From assembly GCA_016699445.1 (NCBI GenBank), contig CP064976.1, positions 2,666,001 to 2,730,000 on the forward strand: a DNA stretch of 64,000 bases. Direction: 5' to 3'. Source of the stretch: Deltaproteobacteria bacterium (GTDB taxonomy: Bacteria > UBA10199 > JACPAL01 > GCA-016699445). Position numbers and translations under genes: made by a program. This document shows positions 45,574 to 53,395 of the stretch, piece after piece; positions within the stretch are counted from its first letter, which is position 1, and every line of letters begins with the position of its first letter. A model generated the notes under the pieces. That model searched no databases, was not told the DNA's origin, and saw nothing but the letters and a program-made list of their open reading frames with translations.

Positions 45574-46221
45574 ATGTCTACTCAGCCTGACTCTCATAAA
45601 GTATTTCAAGATATTTGGCAGCGCGTCTCCCAGCCCGCTAATGATGGTAATCGCTATATTTTCTTTAAATCCTTAACCGATATTGAATACCTCTATTGCA
45701 CCGGATTCGTGGATGAAGAGGTTTACTCTGTCAAACAATGGGTCGAATCCTTCAATGACTCCCGACAGCCAGATGGTTCGTATGTCATCAATGAAATCGA
45801 ATGGATGGATAAAATCCCATTTCGCCATGTAAAACCCGTGGGATCGCCTTTTGATGTCATGACTCTCAAAGAAGGTGATTGGTCCGAAGAAGACATGCAA
45901 AAACTCATTCAGACAACTCTCCTTCCCAATCTTTTCTTTACCAAAGATGAATTTTCCCAAATTTTTGCTTTAGCGAAACAAAATGGCCTCTATGTGAATG
46001 GTAAGTACCGCATCACCCCACTCATTAAGCGCGACATTCACCAAATGCTGACTCAATACCCCTCCCCTCGCCGCGCTCGTGAATTAGCCATGCAGGAAGC
46101 CAAAAAAGCCCAAGCCCCAGCGGGAGCTGCAAATACTTCGGGAACAGGTTTTCAAAAAGGAATTCCCGCCAGCCAACAAGCGGCGATGAGGCTTCAAGAC
46201 CTTATTTCGAAAAAAAGATAG
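45574..46221 (+). CDS. Unknown TGFVD-family protein, paralogue 1 (215 aa)
   Basis: No known family recognised. Shares with the genes at 49016 and 51740 the pattern DG-x2-YI/FI-F-x-S, LY-x-TGFVD, W-x-x-SF-x-x-S(R/K), DGSY, Q/EW, GPV/KPVG-x-P-F. The TGFVD block here is YLYCTGFVDEEVYS. A second block, NGKYRITPLIKRDI and QYPSPRRARELAMQEA, follows, then a flexible Ala/Gln tail ending RLQDLISKKR. Soluble, no signal peptide. It is followed by a small Thr/Pro/Ala-rich gene after a motif that recurs downstream of paralogue 2. Confidence 0.75.
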   Translation: MSTQPDSHKVFQDIWQRVSQPANDGNRYIFFKSLTDIEYLYCTGFVDEEVYSVKQWVESFNDSRQPDGSYVINEIEWMDKIPFRHVKPVGSPFDVMTLKEGDWSEEDMQKLIQTTLLPNLFFTKDEFSQIFALAKQNGLYVNGKYRITPLIKRDIHQMLTQYPSPRRARELAMQEAKKAQAPAGAANTSGTGFQKGIPASQQAAMRLQDLISKKR

Positions 46222-46230
46222 AGAACACGA

Positions 46231-46279
46231 AACCCCAGGTGGGGTGTTGGACGATAAGTACTTTAATAAGGAGATCTAT
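46231..46279 (+). promoter_or_regulatory. Conserved leader motif between paralogue 1 and its small partner
   Basis: ACGAAACCCCAGGTGGGGTG followed by TTGGACGATAAG and AAGGAG. ACCCC/GGGGT can pair. A close relative lies at 49690-49737 in the same context. Confidence 0.5.
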
Positions 46280-46480
46280 ATGAGCGGAATGAGCGGACCT
46301 AATGTATCAGCCACAAGACCCACAGCACCCGTTACCAATACAGCTCAAAAATCTCCTACCTTAGGAGCTTTCACAGGGGCTGTAGCTCAACTCCAAAGAA
46401 CAGGAGCTGTGCGTGCATTCCCTCAACCCAGTACTACAGCTTCAAACATTTCAGCCATTTCAAACGCAGCTCGCGTTTAG
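46280..46480 (+). CDS. Small Thr/Pro/Ala-rich protein (67 aa)
   Basis: ATG 46280 follows AAGGAG directly; the longer frame from 46244 has no ribosome site. Low complexity sequence MSGMSGPNVSATRPTAPVTN... with AFTGAVAQLQRTGAVRAFPQ. No signal peptide or hydrophobic helix of membrane length. Unknown function; companion of the TGFVD paralogue. Its stop overlaps the convergent aldehyde dehydrogenase stop. Confidence 0.55.
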   Translation: MSGMSGPNVSATRPTAPVTNTAQKSPTLGAFTGAVAQLQRTGAVRAFPQPSTTASNISAISNAARV

Positions 46481-48021
46481 AGAGTCTTCACTCTTAATTG
46501 ATACCAGATAAACTTGATTCCGTTTTTTAATTTAACTCCGAGACCTTTTGAAAAAAGGGTTTTTGCGAGTGATTTTAACAATTCGTATTTCTTCGCATCA
46601 TACCCAAACCACCAAAAATCTTTAATCCGTGGAGTGTAGTTGGTGTGGATATGCATGGGTTCAACCATTTCCATAATACCAAATTTTCCATGTGTACGAC
46701 CAATGGCACTTTCTTTAGGCCCTCCCCAAGGTGTTTGAGCGAGTGCGTAGGTGTAGACACATTCATTGATCGTCACCGTCCCTGCTTCCAACTTTTTGGC
46801 GATTTCTTTTCCTTTAGAAATATCTTTTGTCCACACAGATGCGGTCAATCCATAACGCGTATCATTGGCCATCTGAATCGCTTCGGATTCTGTTTTGAAA
46901 GTCATGATCGGAAGTACAGGGCCGAAGGTCTCATCAAACATCACTTCCATAGAATGATTAACGTTATCCAAAATGGTTGGGGGATAGAAAAATCCTGTGC
47001 CTTCGAGACGAGATCCACCGGTCAACGCGATAGCTCCAGCCTGCTTAGCCAGCTCCACTTGTTTTTCTACTTTGTTAATCTGCATCTCAGCTGTCATCGC
47101 ACCCACTTCGACATCGAGATGATTCCCCTGCCCTTGCACAAGCTTTTGAGTTTTTCGATGCAGAGTTTTTTAAATTTTTCAGCAACCCGCTCATCCACAT
47201 ACACACGCTCAACAGACGAACACGTTTGACCACAATTTCCAAACGCTCCCCAAATCGCACCGCTAGACGCCACATCCAGATCCGCATCTTCCAAAACAAT
47301 CATGGGATCTTTTCCACCCAACTCCAAGCACACGGGAGTTAATGTCTGAGCGGCTGCAGCCATAATTTTTTGCCCGTCGGAACACTTCCTGTAAAAAATA
47401 TTTTTTCACCCCACTATTCACCAGAGCCGCACCGGTTGTGCCGTCACCTACCACTGTCTGCAAAACCCCTTCGGGCAATCCCACACTATCAAAAATTTCT
47501 TGAATCTTAAGACCGATGAGAGACGTGAATTCTGAAGGTTTGAGCACAACCGTATTCCCCGCCAATAAAGCCATGATCACCTGACCACACGGAATCGAAA
47601 ATGGATAATTCCACGGAGCAATAATACCAATCGCACCCAAAGGATGGTATTCAATCTCGCTGGTGCGTCCCATAAAATTCCATTTTCCGAGCCAAATACG
47701 ATCTTTTTGCAAAATCTTTTCGATGTCTTTGGCGTAATACGTAGCAAGCTCCATCACAGGAAGGATGTCAGCTGAAATGGATTCAGTCAGAGGTTTACCG
47801 TTTTCTTTTGTAATGAGTTCCGCAATGTCATCGAGAGATTGGAGAATCCGATCACGCGCTTTGAGAATGTGATAAGCACGCTCTTTAAAACTCAGAGCTT
47901 TCCAATTTGGCAAAGCCTGTTGAGCTTTTTCAACTGCGTTTTTGACTTGTTCAGGAGTGGCGATTTCAAGTTCGGCCAAGACATCACCCGTTGCGGGATT
48001 TTTGGTGCTAAACGTCGCCAT
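46477..48021 (-). CDS. Aldehyde dehydrogenase (two frameshifts)
   Basis: NAD(P)-dependent oxidation of an aldehyde. The start is MATFSTKNPATGDVLAELEI. IIAPWNYPFSIPCGQVIMAL, NTVVLKPSEFTSL, VCLELGGKDPMIVLEDADLD and the catalytic Cys in FGNCGQTCSSVERVYV are all present. The frame breaks at the six-T run 47401-47406 (one base missing), restoring VKKIFFTGSVPTGKKIMAAA, and at the four-C run 47125-47128 (one missing), restoring CKGRGNHLDVEVGAM. Repaired length is about 515 aa. Substrate cannot be inferred. Confidence 0.93.
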
Positions 48022-48031
48022 GAAGTCTCCT

Positions 48032-48946
48032 TTATTTCTGAGGGGTTAATTTTTTAACGATTGAAATGGCTTCCAAATAAGGATTGGTAATGGGCTGAGA
48101 TTTTAATTGTTCTACTTCAGTTTGAATCAACTTCATCACTTCTTCCTGAATAATTTCTTTCACTTCAGATAAAGCCCGATTGTGTTTTATCTGAGATTCT
48201 GACTGATTTAAAAATTCCCGATGCTGAGAAACGGATTTTACCAATTCATCCACACCGATATTTTTATAAGCTTGAACAAGCAAGACAGGCAGCTCCCATT
48301 TGGAGCGCTTTGCGCCTAATTCCAGCATCGCTTTCAGCTCAGTCTGCATCAAGAGAGATCCATCTCGATCTGCTTTATTAACGACAAAAATATCAGCAAT
48401 CTCCATAATTCCAGCTTTGAGGGTTTGAATAGCATCACCTGATTCCGGAGTGAGTACCACGATAGTGGTATTGGCAATCTCCATAATATCCAGTTCTGTC
48501 TGACCCACACCAACAGTTTCCACAATCACCACATCCATTCCATACGCATCAAAAAGTTTCACCACTTCGCGTGTGGCTCGTGAAAGTCCTCCATGCGAAC
48601 CACGACTTCCCAAGCTTCGAATAAAGACCCCATCATCCCCTGCATGATCCTGCATACGGATACGATCTCCCAACACAGCTCCACCACTAAAAGGACTCGA
48701 AGGATCGATAGCGACCACGCCAACTTTTTTTCCCTGCTGACGGTATTGAGAAATGACTTTATCTGTCAGTGTTGATTTCCCAGCACCTGGAGGGCCGGTG
48801 ATACCAATACACCAAGTCTGTCCGCACTTCTCTTGTACCTGCGACATTATCGAAAGCACATCGGGAGAACGAGATTCCACTTTGGAGATCAACCGCGTCA
48901 ACGCGAGACGATCACCAGCTAACATTTGAGAAACGAGATCTGTCAT
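48032..48946 (-). CDS. meaB: MeaB/ArgK-type GTPase
   Basis: G3E-family GTPase that protects methylmalonyl-CoA mutase. GITGPPGAGKSTLTDKVI is the P-loop, followed by VAIDPSSPFSGGAVLGDRIRM, SLGSRGSHGGLSRAT, VIVETVGVGQTELDI and NKADRDG. Start ATG 48946 is preferred over a TTG at 48991 that would extend into the palindrome. The gene stands next to an aldehyde dehydrogenase. No mutase gene is in the window. Confidence 0.92.
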   Translation of the reverse strand: MTDLVSQMLAGDRLALTRLISKVESRSPDVLSIMSQVQEKCGQTWCIGITGPPGAGKSTLTDKVISQYRQQGKKVGVVAIDPSSPFSGGAVLGDRIRMQDHAGDDGVFIRSLGSRGSHGGLSRATREVVKLFDAYGMDVVIVETVGVGQTELDIMEIANTTIVVLTPESGDAIQTLKAGIMEIADIFVVNKADRDGSLLMQTELKAMLELGAKRSKWELPVLLVQAYKNIGVDELVKSVSQHREFLNQSESQIKHNRALSEVKEIIQEEVMKLIQTEVEQLKSQPITNPYLEAISIVKKLTPQK

Positions 48947-48975
48947 AGATTTGGAAAGTGCAGAGATAACTGATG

Positions 48976-49008
48976 TTGGTTGATCGATCAACCAAGTTCA
49001 TTTATTCT
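48976..49008. promoter_or_regulatory. Palindromic operator and promoter between meaB and paralogue 2
   Basis: A perfect 20-bp palindrome (half-site TTGGTTGATC) at 48976-48995. On the plus strand it contains TTGATC at 48980-48985, a 17-bp spacer and TATTCT at 49003-49008; ATG 49016 follows, implying a leaderless message. Confidence 0.55.
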
Positions 49009-49015
49009 TAGCATT

Positions 49016-49669
49016 ATGTCGAAAACACCTTCTAATAATCCCATGAAATTTATTTGGGATCATCAAGCTCAAGCAGGACCTGATGGAAAAAAATATATTC
49101 GATACTCTCACAATGGAGAAATAGCTTATCTTTATCGTACAGGGTTTGTTGATACAGATAAGTTTACTCAAGAAGAATGGTTGGCTTCTTTTAATTCATC
49201 CAAACGTTCCGACGGAAGTTATTGGCTTACCGAAGAACAATGGATGGCTAAGCAAAAATTTGTTTATTTAGGACCTGTAGGGACTCCCTTAGAACCTCCC
49301 ACCCTTCAGGAAGGTCTTTGGCCGGTTAAAGATTTTGAGATTTTATTAAAAACACAGATACTCCCGGCTGTTGATATTGATGAGAAATCACTGAGGGCCT
49401 TACTCCCCAATAAAGGCATTCAGTTAGATAAATCTGGAAAAATACTCCTCACAAAAGATTTTAAGGCTTTTCTCCAAAATCTGATTTTAGACCGCCCCAG
49501 CCCTACTCAAGCGCGGGCTGCTAGCTTAAAAGAAGCTCAAAAAAACATAAAAAATCCGGCTGTTTCCCCTAAAAGCCCAACAGTTTCTCAAAAAAGTGCT
49601 TTTTCCATGGGTCCTTCGAAGGCTCAACAGAGCCAAAACCAATTCTCCCAATTATTATCGAAAAAATGA
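49016..49669 (+). CDS. Unknown TGFVD-family protein, paralogue 2 (217 aa)
   Basis: Second copy of the unrecognised family: DGKKYIRYSHNGEIAYLYRT leads into GFVDTDKFTQEEWLASF, with SDGSYWLTEEQWMAKQ and GPVGTPLEPPTLQEG. The second block is SGKILLTKDFKAFLQNLI and DRPSPTQARAASLKEA. The tail is Ser/Gln/Ala-rich and ends QFSQLLSKK, similar to paralogue 1. ATG 49016 is preferred to the longer frame at 48980, which runs through the palindrome. It begins a run of small genes. Confidence 0.75.
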   Translation: MSKTPSNNPMKFIWDHQAQAGPDGKKYIRYSHNGEIAYLYRTGFVDTDKFTQEEWLASFNSSKRSDGSYWLTEEQWMAKQKFVYLGPVGTPLEPPTLQEGLWPVKDFEILLKTQILPAVDIDEKSLRALLPNKGIQLDKSGKILLTKDFKAFLQNLILDRPSPTQARAASLKEAQKNIKNPAVSPKSPTVSQKSAFSMGPSKAQQSQNQFSQLLSKK

Positions 49670-49689
49670 AAAAAACTCACCAGGAGACG

Positions 49690-49737
49690 AAACTCCCAGG
49701 AGTGTCCCGACCGAGAACCTATTTAGAGAGGTAAATT
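49690..49737 (+). promoter_or_regulatory. Conserved leader motif downstream of paralogue 2
   Basis: ACGAAACTCCCAGGAGTG then CCCGACCGAGAA and AGAGAGG before the ATG. ACTC/GAGT pairs where the other copy has ACCCC/GGGGT. Confidence 0.5.
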
Positions 49738-49944
49738 ATGGCTTGGGTAGCAGCAGTTGCAGGTTTGGTGGGTCAATTAATAAATAGGCCAGAGCCTAAT
49801 AATCAAGCGACTACCACCCAAACATTAATGGCTCTTTTTAGAGCCCAACAATCTCAGGGAAATCCTGTAGCATCGACACCTGGAACAACACCGCCACCAG
49901 CAGGAGCAAACACACTTGATGAGGCTAGGACTGCCACAGCTTAG
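49738..49944 (+). CDS. Small Pro/Thr/Ala-rich protein (68 aa)
   Basis: ATG preceded by AGAGAGG. Begins MAWVAAVAGLVGQLINRPEP, a short hydrophobic start, then polar low-complexity sequence (STPGTTPPPAGANTLDEART). It occupies the same place after paralogue 2 as the small gene after paralogue 1. Function unknown. Confidence 0.55.
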   Translation: MAWVAAVAGLVGQLINRPEPNNQATTTQTLMALFRAQQSQGNPVASTPGTTPPPAGANTLDEARTATA

Positions 49945-49956
49945 AGAGAGGTTTTT

Positions 49957-50388
49957 ATGCCCAATGATTTAGCACCTTTAGTTGAAATGTATCGCCAGAC
50001 GATGGCTCAACAGCAGCAATATCAAAACGATTTGCTGGCTCGTTCCGACCTTGCACAAGCTCAACAAGCTAAACAACAACAAGACCTTGAGAAACGAACC
50101 GAGATTTCTGATCAAGTAAAAGATGTTTATAATAATGTTGGAAATATTGTGACACGAGACTTCCATACTCTGGAGGCTTTTCTTACCGATTATAACAACA
50201 ATCTTGAAAATGAACGGGCTCACGAGCTCGGAGTCGATGCACCTCATGCGAGTACAGATTTGGCACCTGCTCTTGTTAATGCTCATGAAGAGCGTTGGTC
50301 TTTTGACACACCCAGCTTTTCTGAGGAAGAAAGACAATTTGCCGAAGAAGATCGTCAACTTGCCGAAAATGATACCATCAATTCTTAA
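49957..50388 (+). CDS. Unknown helical Gln/Glu-rich protein (143 aa)
   Basis: No family recognised. GAGAG precedes the ATG. Helical heptad-like region MYRQTMAQQQQYQNDLLARS, then NVGNIVTRDFHTLEAFLTDY, and an acidic tail (SEEERQFAEEDRQLAEND). No signal peptide. It follows the small gene by 12 nt, so they are probably co-transcribed. Confidence 0.65.
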   Translation: MPNDLAPLVEMYRQTMAQQQQYQNDLLARSDLAQAQQAKQQQDLEKRTEISDQVKDVYNNVGNIVTRDFHTLEAFLTDYNNNLENERAHELGVDAPHASTDLAPALVNAHEERWSFDTPSFSEEERQFAEEDRQLAENDTINS

Positions 50389-50522
50389 GACCTTTTCTCA
50401 GACTATCATCACCCCACACCTGCTGTTTTCACCCCCCACTTTCTTAAATAAGCCAGCAACCACAAACATAAATAATCATACAATATCATATACTTATGAA
50501 AGCTATTGATTATAATTATCTT

Positions 50523-50538
50523 TGGCATCGGGCTTGCT
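50523..50538 (+). promoter_or_regulatory. Sigma-54 promoter of the 50566 gene
   Basis: TGGCATCGGGCTTGCT: TGGCA and TTGCT at exact -24/-12 spacing. Start point about 50549; 17-nt leader with GAGG. Confidence 0.7.
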
Positions 50539-50565
50539 CTATAGAGAGCTGAGGTTTATTAAATT

Positions 50566-51296
50566 ATGGGAAATGCAGCTTTAAAATTAGATGTTCAAAA
50601 TCCTGAAAGTAAAACGCTCACTTCTTTTCGTCGCGTTTTCTCAACGGATTCAAAAGCGCCTGCATTTATTCTTGAATCTGAAGATATTGAAAAGCTCGCT
50701 TTCAAGATGCCGTCAGTTCCTCAGTTTCCTTTTAGCTTTTTTATCGACTCACGAGGACACGTACATTTTGAAATCAATCATTCGAGTTATTTTATTCCCA
50801 AAGGATTTTGGGAAGGAGTTAAAAGGTTTTAAATCCGGATAAGTCGATTTATGATTTGCTCAGAAAAAATATTAAAGAAGGAAGTCTTTTGAAAAATGAA
50901 CGCAAATTGATTGGCGGAGGTATCGCGACTTATTATTCAAAGACAAAAAAGATCGAAGTAAAAATTTATGGAATCTTAAAGCCAGAAGAATGCACAGGCA
51001 TTGATCCATATGTGAGAAAAAATGCATTTGCCGAATTAACCTACTGGCTCCGTCCTTTTGGAGCTTGGTTGGGAGCTGAAGAAATCGTCTCTTCACCATG
51101 TGTGATTCCGGTAGATAAAATGAAGAAGATTGGATGGACGATTAAAAAAATGAATTTGAGTGAGAAATGGGAATTTTTAAAAGCAGCCTTCCCTCTCTCA
51201 TTAGTCCGTAAACAATATATTTTTATCTGTGATGTTTATAAACGCTTCAGTCATGCTGGAGCGGGAAACGAAGCGAGAACATTTAGTGGGATTTAA
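50566..51296 (+). CDS. Unknown protein, about 243 aa (frameshifted)
   Basis: No family recognised. The first part is MGNAALKLDVQNPESKTLTS... with SFFIDSRGHVHFEINHSSYF. The frame stops after KGFWEGVKRF, and one more T in the four-T run 50827-50830 restores RFLNPDKSIYDLLRKNIKEG. The second part has KKIEVKIYGILKPEEC and WLRPFGAWLGAEEIVS. It appears to be a soluble mixed alpha/beta protein. Driven by a sigma-54-type promoter and set between two paralogues of the TGFVD family. Confidence 0.65.
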
Positions 51297-51314
51297 TTCC
51301 ACAGCGAGGCTATT

Positions 51315-51680
51315 ATGAAACAACCTAATCAACCAGACATGTCATGGGCCATGGTACAAATGGCACAAATCTCAGGACAAACGAATTCGTTACAGTCCAA
51401 CAATGCCTACAATCTGGGGATTCGGCAAATTAGCCAACAGGAAACACAGTCCAACCAGATGTATATGCTGGCCCGACATCAGCTCTCGGCAGATGAACGC
51501 ACTTCTCGAAATGAACTTGAAGCCAAACTTGAAATTGCGACCATGAATTTTAACGCTCGCGTTCAAGAGCTAGAACTCGGTCATGGTGAAAAGATGAAGG
51601 AGCTGGATGTCCGTCGTCATGAGATAGATGCTCAAGCGGTTGCAGATGCCCGCGCCGCTCGTGAAGAGCAGTATTTCTAG
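51315..51680 (+). CDS. Unknown helical coiled-coil protein (121 aa)
   Basis: No family recognised. Almost entirely helical and Gln/Glu/Ala/Arg-rich (NLGIRQISQQETQSNQMYML; RNELEAKLEIATMNFNARVQ; GEKMKELDVRRHEIDAQAVA). No signal peptide. It follows the 50566 gene by 18 nt and precedes paralogue 3. Confidence 0.6.
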   Translation: MKQPNQPDMSWAMVQMAQISGQTNSLQSNNAYNLGIRQISQQETQSNQMYMLARHQLSADERTSRNELEAKLEIATMNFNARVQELELGHGEKMKELDVRRHEIDAQAVADARAAREEQYF

Positions 51681-51696
51681 AATTTGAGAAATATAC

Positions 51697-51725
51697 TTTG
51701 CCATCCATCAAAATCACTGTAAAAT
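51697..51725 (+). promoter_or_regulatory. Sigma-70-type promoter of paralogue 3
   Basis: TTTGCC at 51697-51702, a 17-bp spacer and TAAAAT at 51720-51725. ATG at 51740 gives a leader of about 8 nt. Confidence 0.45.
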
Positions 51726-51739
51726 CATGATCCTAGCTC

Positions 51740-52456
51740 ATGGATCAAATACTCGACACTTGGAATAAAGTTTCCAAACCCACCAAAGACGGAAAACGTT
51801 TTATCACGTTTAAGAGTGTACAGGATTTAATGTTTCTGTATGCGACGGGCTTTGTTGATACTCAAAAATATAGTTTTGAGCAGTGGCTGAATGCTTTTAC
51901 TTCTTCACGACAATCAAATGGTTCTTATTTAGTTTCTAAAGAACAATGGCTTGAAAAGAAAAAATATCATTACTCAGGGCCTGTAAATCCTCCATTTGAT
52001 CCAATGACGATTGAAGAGAAGGAATATACTGAGCAGGAAATTACCAAACTTCTCACTCAAGATTTAATTCCTGCGACTTCATTTGATAAATCGTACGTTC
52101 CTCAAGTCATCAATAATCTCAAAGCTCAAGGGCGACTCATCAATGGAAAGTTTAAAATTGATCAGAATGTTAAAAAGTATCTGACAGAAGTCATTAAACA
52201 ATACCCCTCTCCACTTCGTGTCCTTCAAGTTACTGTCCACAAATTACTAAAAGCCAAAAAAGGTGATGTGGCTTCTGCCAAAGAAGAACTTCAAAAAAGC
52301 AGTTTCTTTGCTGGGGCTTCGGCTCAACAAATTGCTTCAAGCCGTCTTTCTAATATGGTGGGCAACGCTAAAACTACAGCCCCCATACCTGAAGAAGGTG
52401 CAGGCATTTCACTTAAAGATTTACGTAAAAAACGTCTTTCAACACAGAAAATTTAG
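51740..52456 (+). CDS. Unknown TGFVD-family protein, paralogue 3 (238 aa)
   Basis: Third copy: KDGKRFITFKSVQDLMFLYA then TGFVDTQKYSFEQWLNAF, SNGSYLVSKEQWLEKKKYHY, GPVNPPFDPMTIEEKEYTE; second block NGKFKIDQNVKKYLTEVI and QYPSPLRVLQVTVHKLLKA. The tail is longer than in the other two, with QQIASSRLSNMVGNA and KDLRKKRL. Soluble, no signal peptide. It is followed within 10 nt by a lipoprotein gene, which may be co-transcribed. Confidence 0.75.
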   Translation: MDQILDTWNKVSKPTKDGKRFITFKSVQDLMFLYATGFVDTQKYSFEQWLNAFTSSRQSNGSYLVSKEQWLEKKKYHYSGPVNPPFDPMTIEEKEYTEQEITKLLTQDLIPATSFDKSYVPQVINNLKAQGRLINGKFKIDQNVKKYLTEVIKQYPSPLRVLQVTVHKLLKAKKGDVASAKEELQKSSFFAGASAQQIASSRLSNMVGNAKTTAPIPEEGAGISLKDLRKKRLSTQKI

Positions 52457-52464
52457 GGGGAAAT

Positions 52465-53382
52465 ATGAAATCAACCAAGGTTTTGGCCATACTCATGCTT
52501 TCGTTTTTGTCTGCGTGCGCTTCAAATCGCTTTGCCTTGCGACGCACAGTCCCTTCGCAATTTGACATTCAAGGAATACGAAAAATAGCCATCACACCTC
52601 TGGAAGGTCATGCGTATGTAGATAGTTATTCAGCGACAGAACTTACCCGACGCGTTGAACAAAAATTACAACAATCAGGACTCTTTCAAGTCATGCCCAC
52701 AATGAGTGCTCGTGATATTGTTGGAAACACATCTGATTCGTTTGATGCTTATTTAGTGGGAGATATTCGCCAATGGAATGTTGAAAAACGAAATGACTAT
52801 CGACGGGAAGAAAGAGATGTGACCACAGAATCAGGAACTCAAAAACAAACCATCACTATTCCTATTCTACATAAAACATCCAAGGTGGATTATTCAGTTG
52901 AACTCATTAGCGCCAAAGATCGTCGTCATTTAGGGAGTAAACAATATTCAGAAGAAAAAGAAACCTCATCAGAGGGAGATTCAATCAAGTATATGACCTC
53001 TGATAATGATTTAAAAAATGATGTTTTGGACAAAACACTTTCTCGCTTTGTTGAAGATATGATTCCGCATGAAGTGAGTTACAATGTTCCCTGGATCAAG
53101 AATGATGCGTATAAAGCTGGGATTGATCTGGGCAAACAAGGTCGTTGGCCTGAAGCTCGCGAAAATTGGTCTTTACTCACCAAGTCAAATCCCAATGATG
53201 ATGGAGCTCTCTCTCTCATCGGAGTCTCCTATGAAGCTCAAGGTTAATATACAGAAGCTCAAGCCAAATACGATGCAGCCAATCGCATTCGACAAGATCG
53301 TCTCTATCAAGAAGCTTCTCAAAGAGCTTTTAGTTATAAAAATGACAAAGAAAAACTAGACCGCGAGATGGCTGGGCGCTAA
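52465..53382 (+). CDS. TPR-type lipoprotein with an in-frame stop codon
   Basis: Lipoprotein signal (MKSTKVLAILMLSFLSAC, Cys at residue 18). The middle resembles an assembly-type lipoprotein (KIAITPLEGHAYVDSYSATE, EQKLQQSGLFQVMPTMSARD, FDAYLVGDIRQWNVEKRND). The C-terminus is TPR-like (GIDLGKQGRWPEAREN). A TAA at 53245-53247 stops it. The next 44 codons stay in the same frame (YTEAQAKYDAANRIRQDRLY) and complete the repeat, ending at 53380-53382. Unlike other breaks here, this one is not a length change; it is a nonsense substitution or a base error. Confidence 0.65.
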
Positions 53383-53395
53383 AGCGCTCGGCCTT

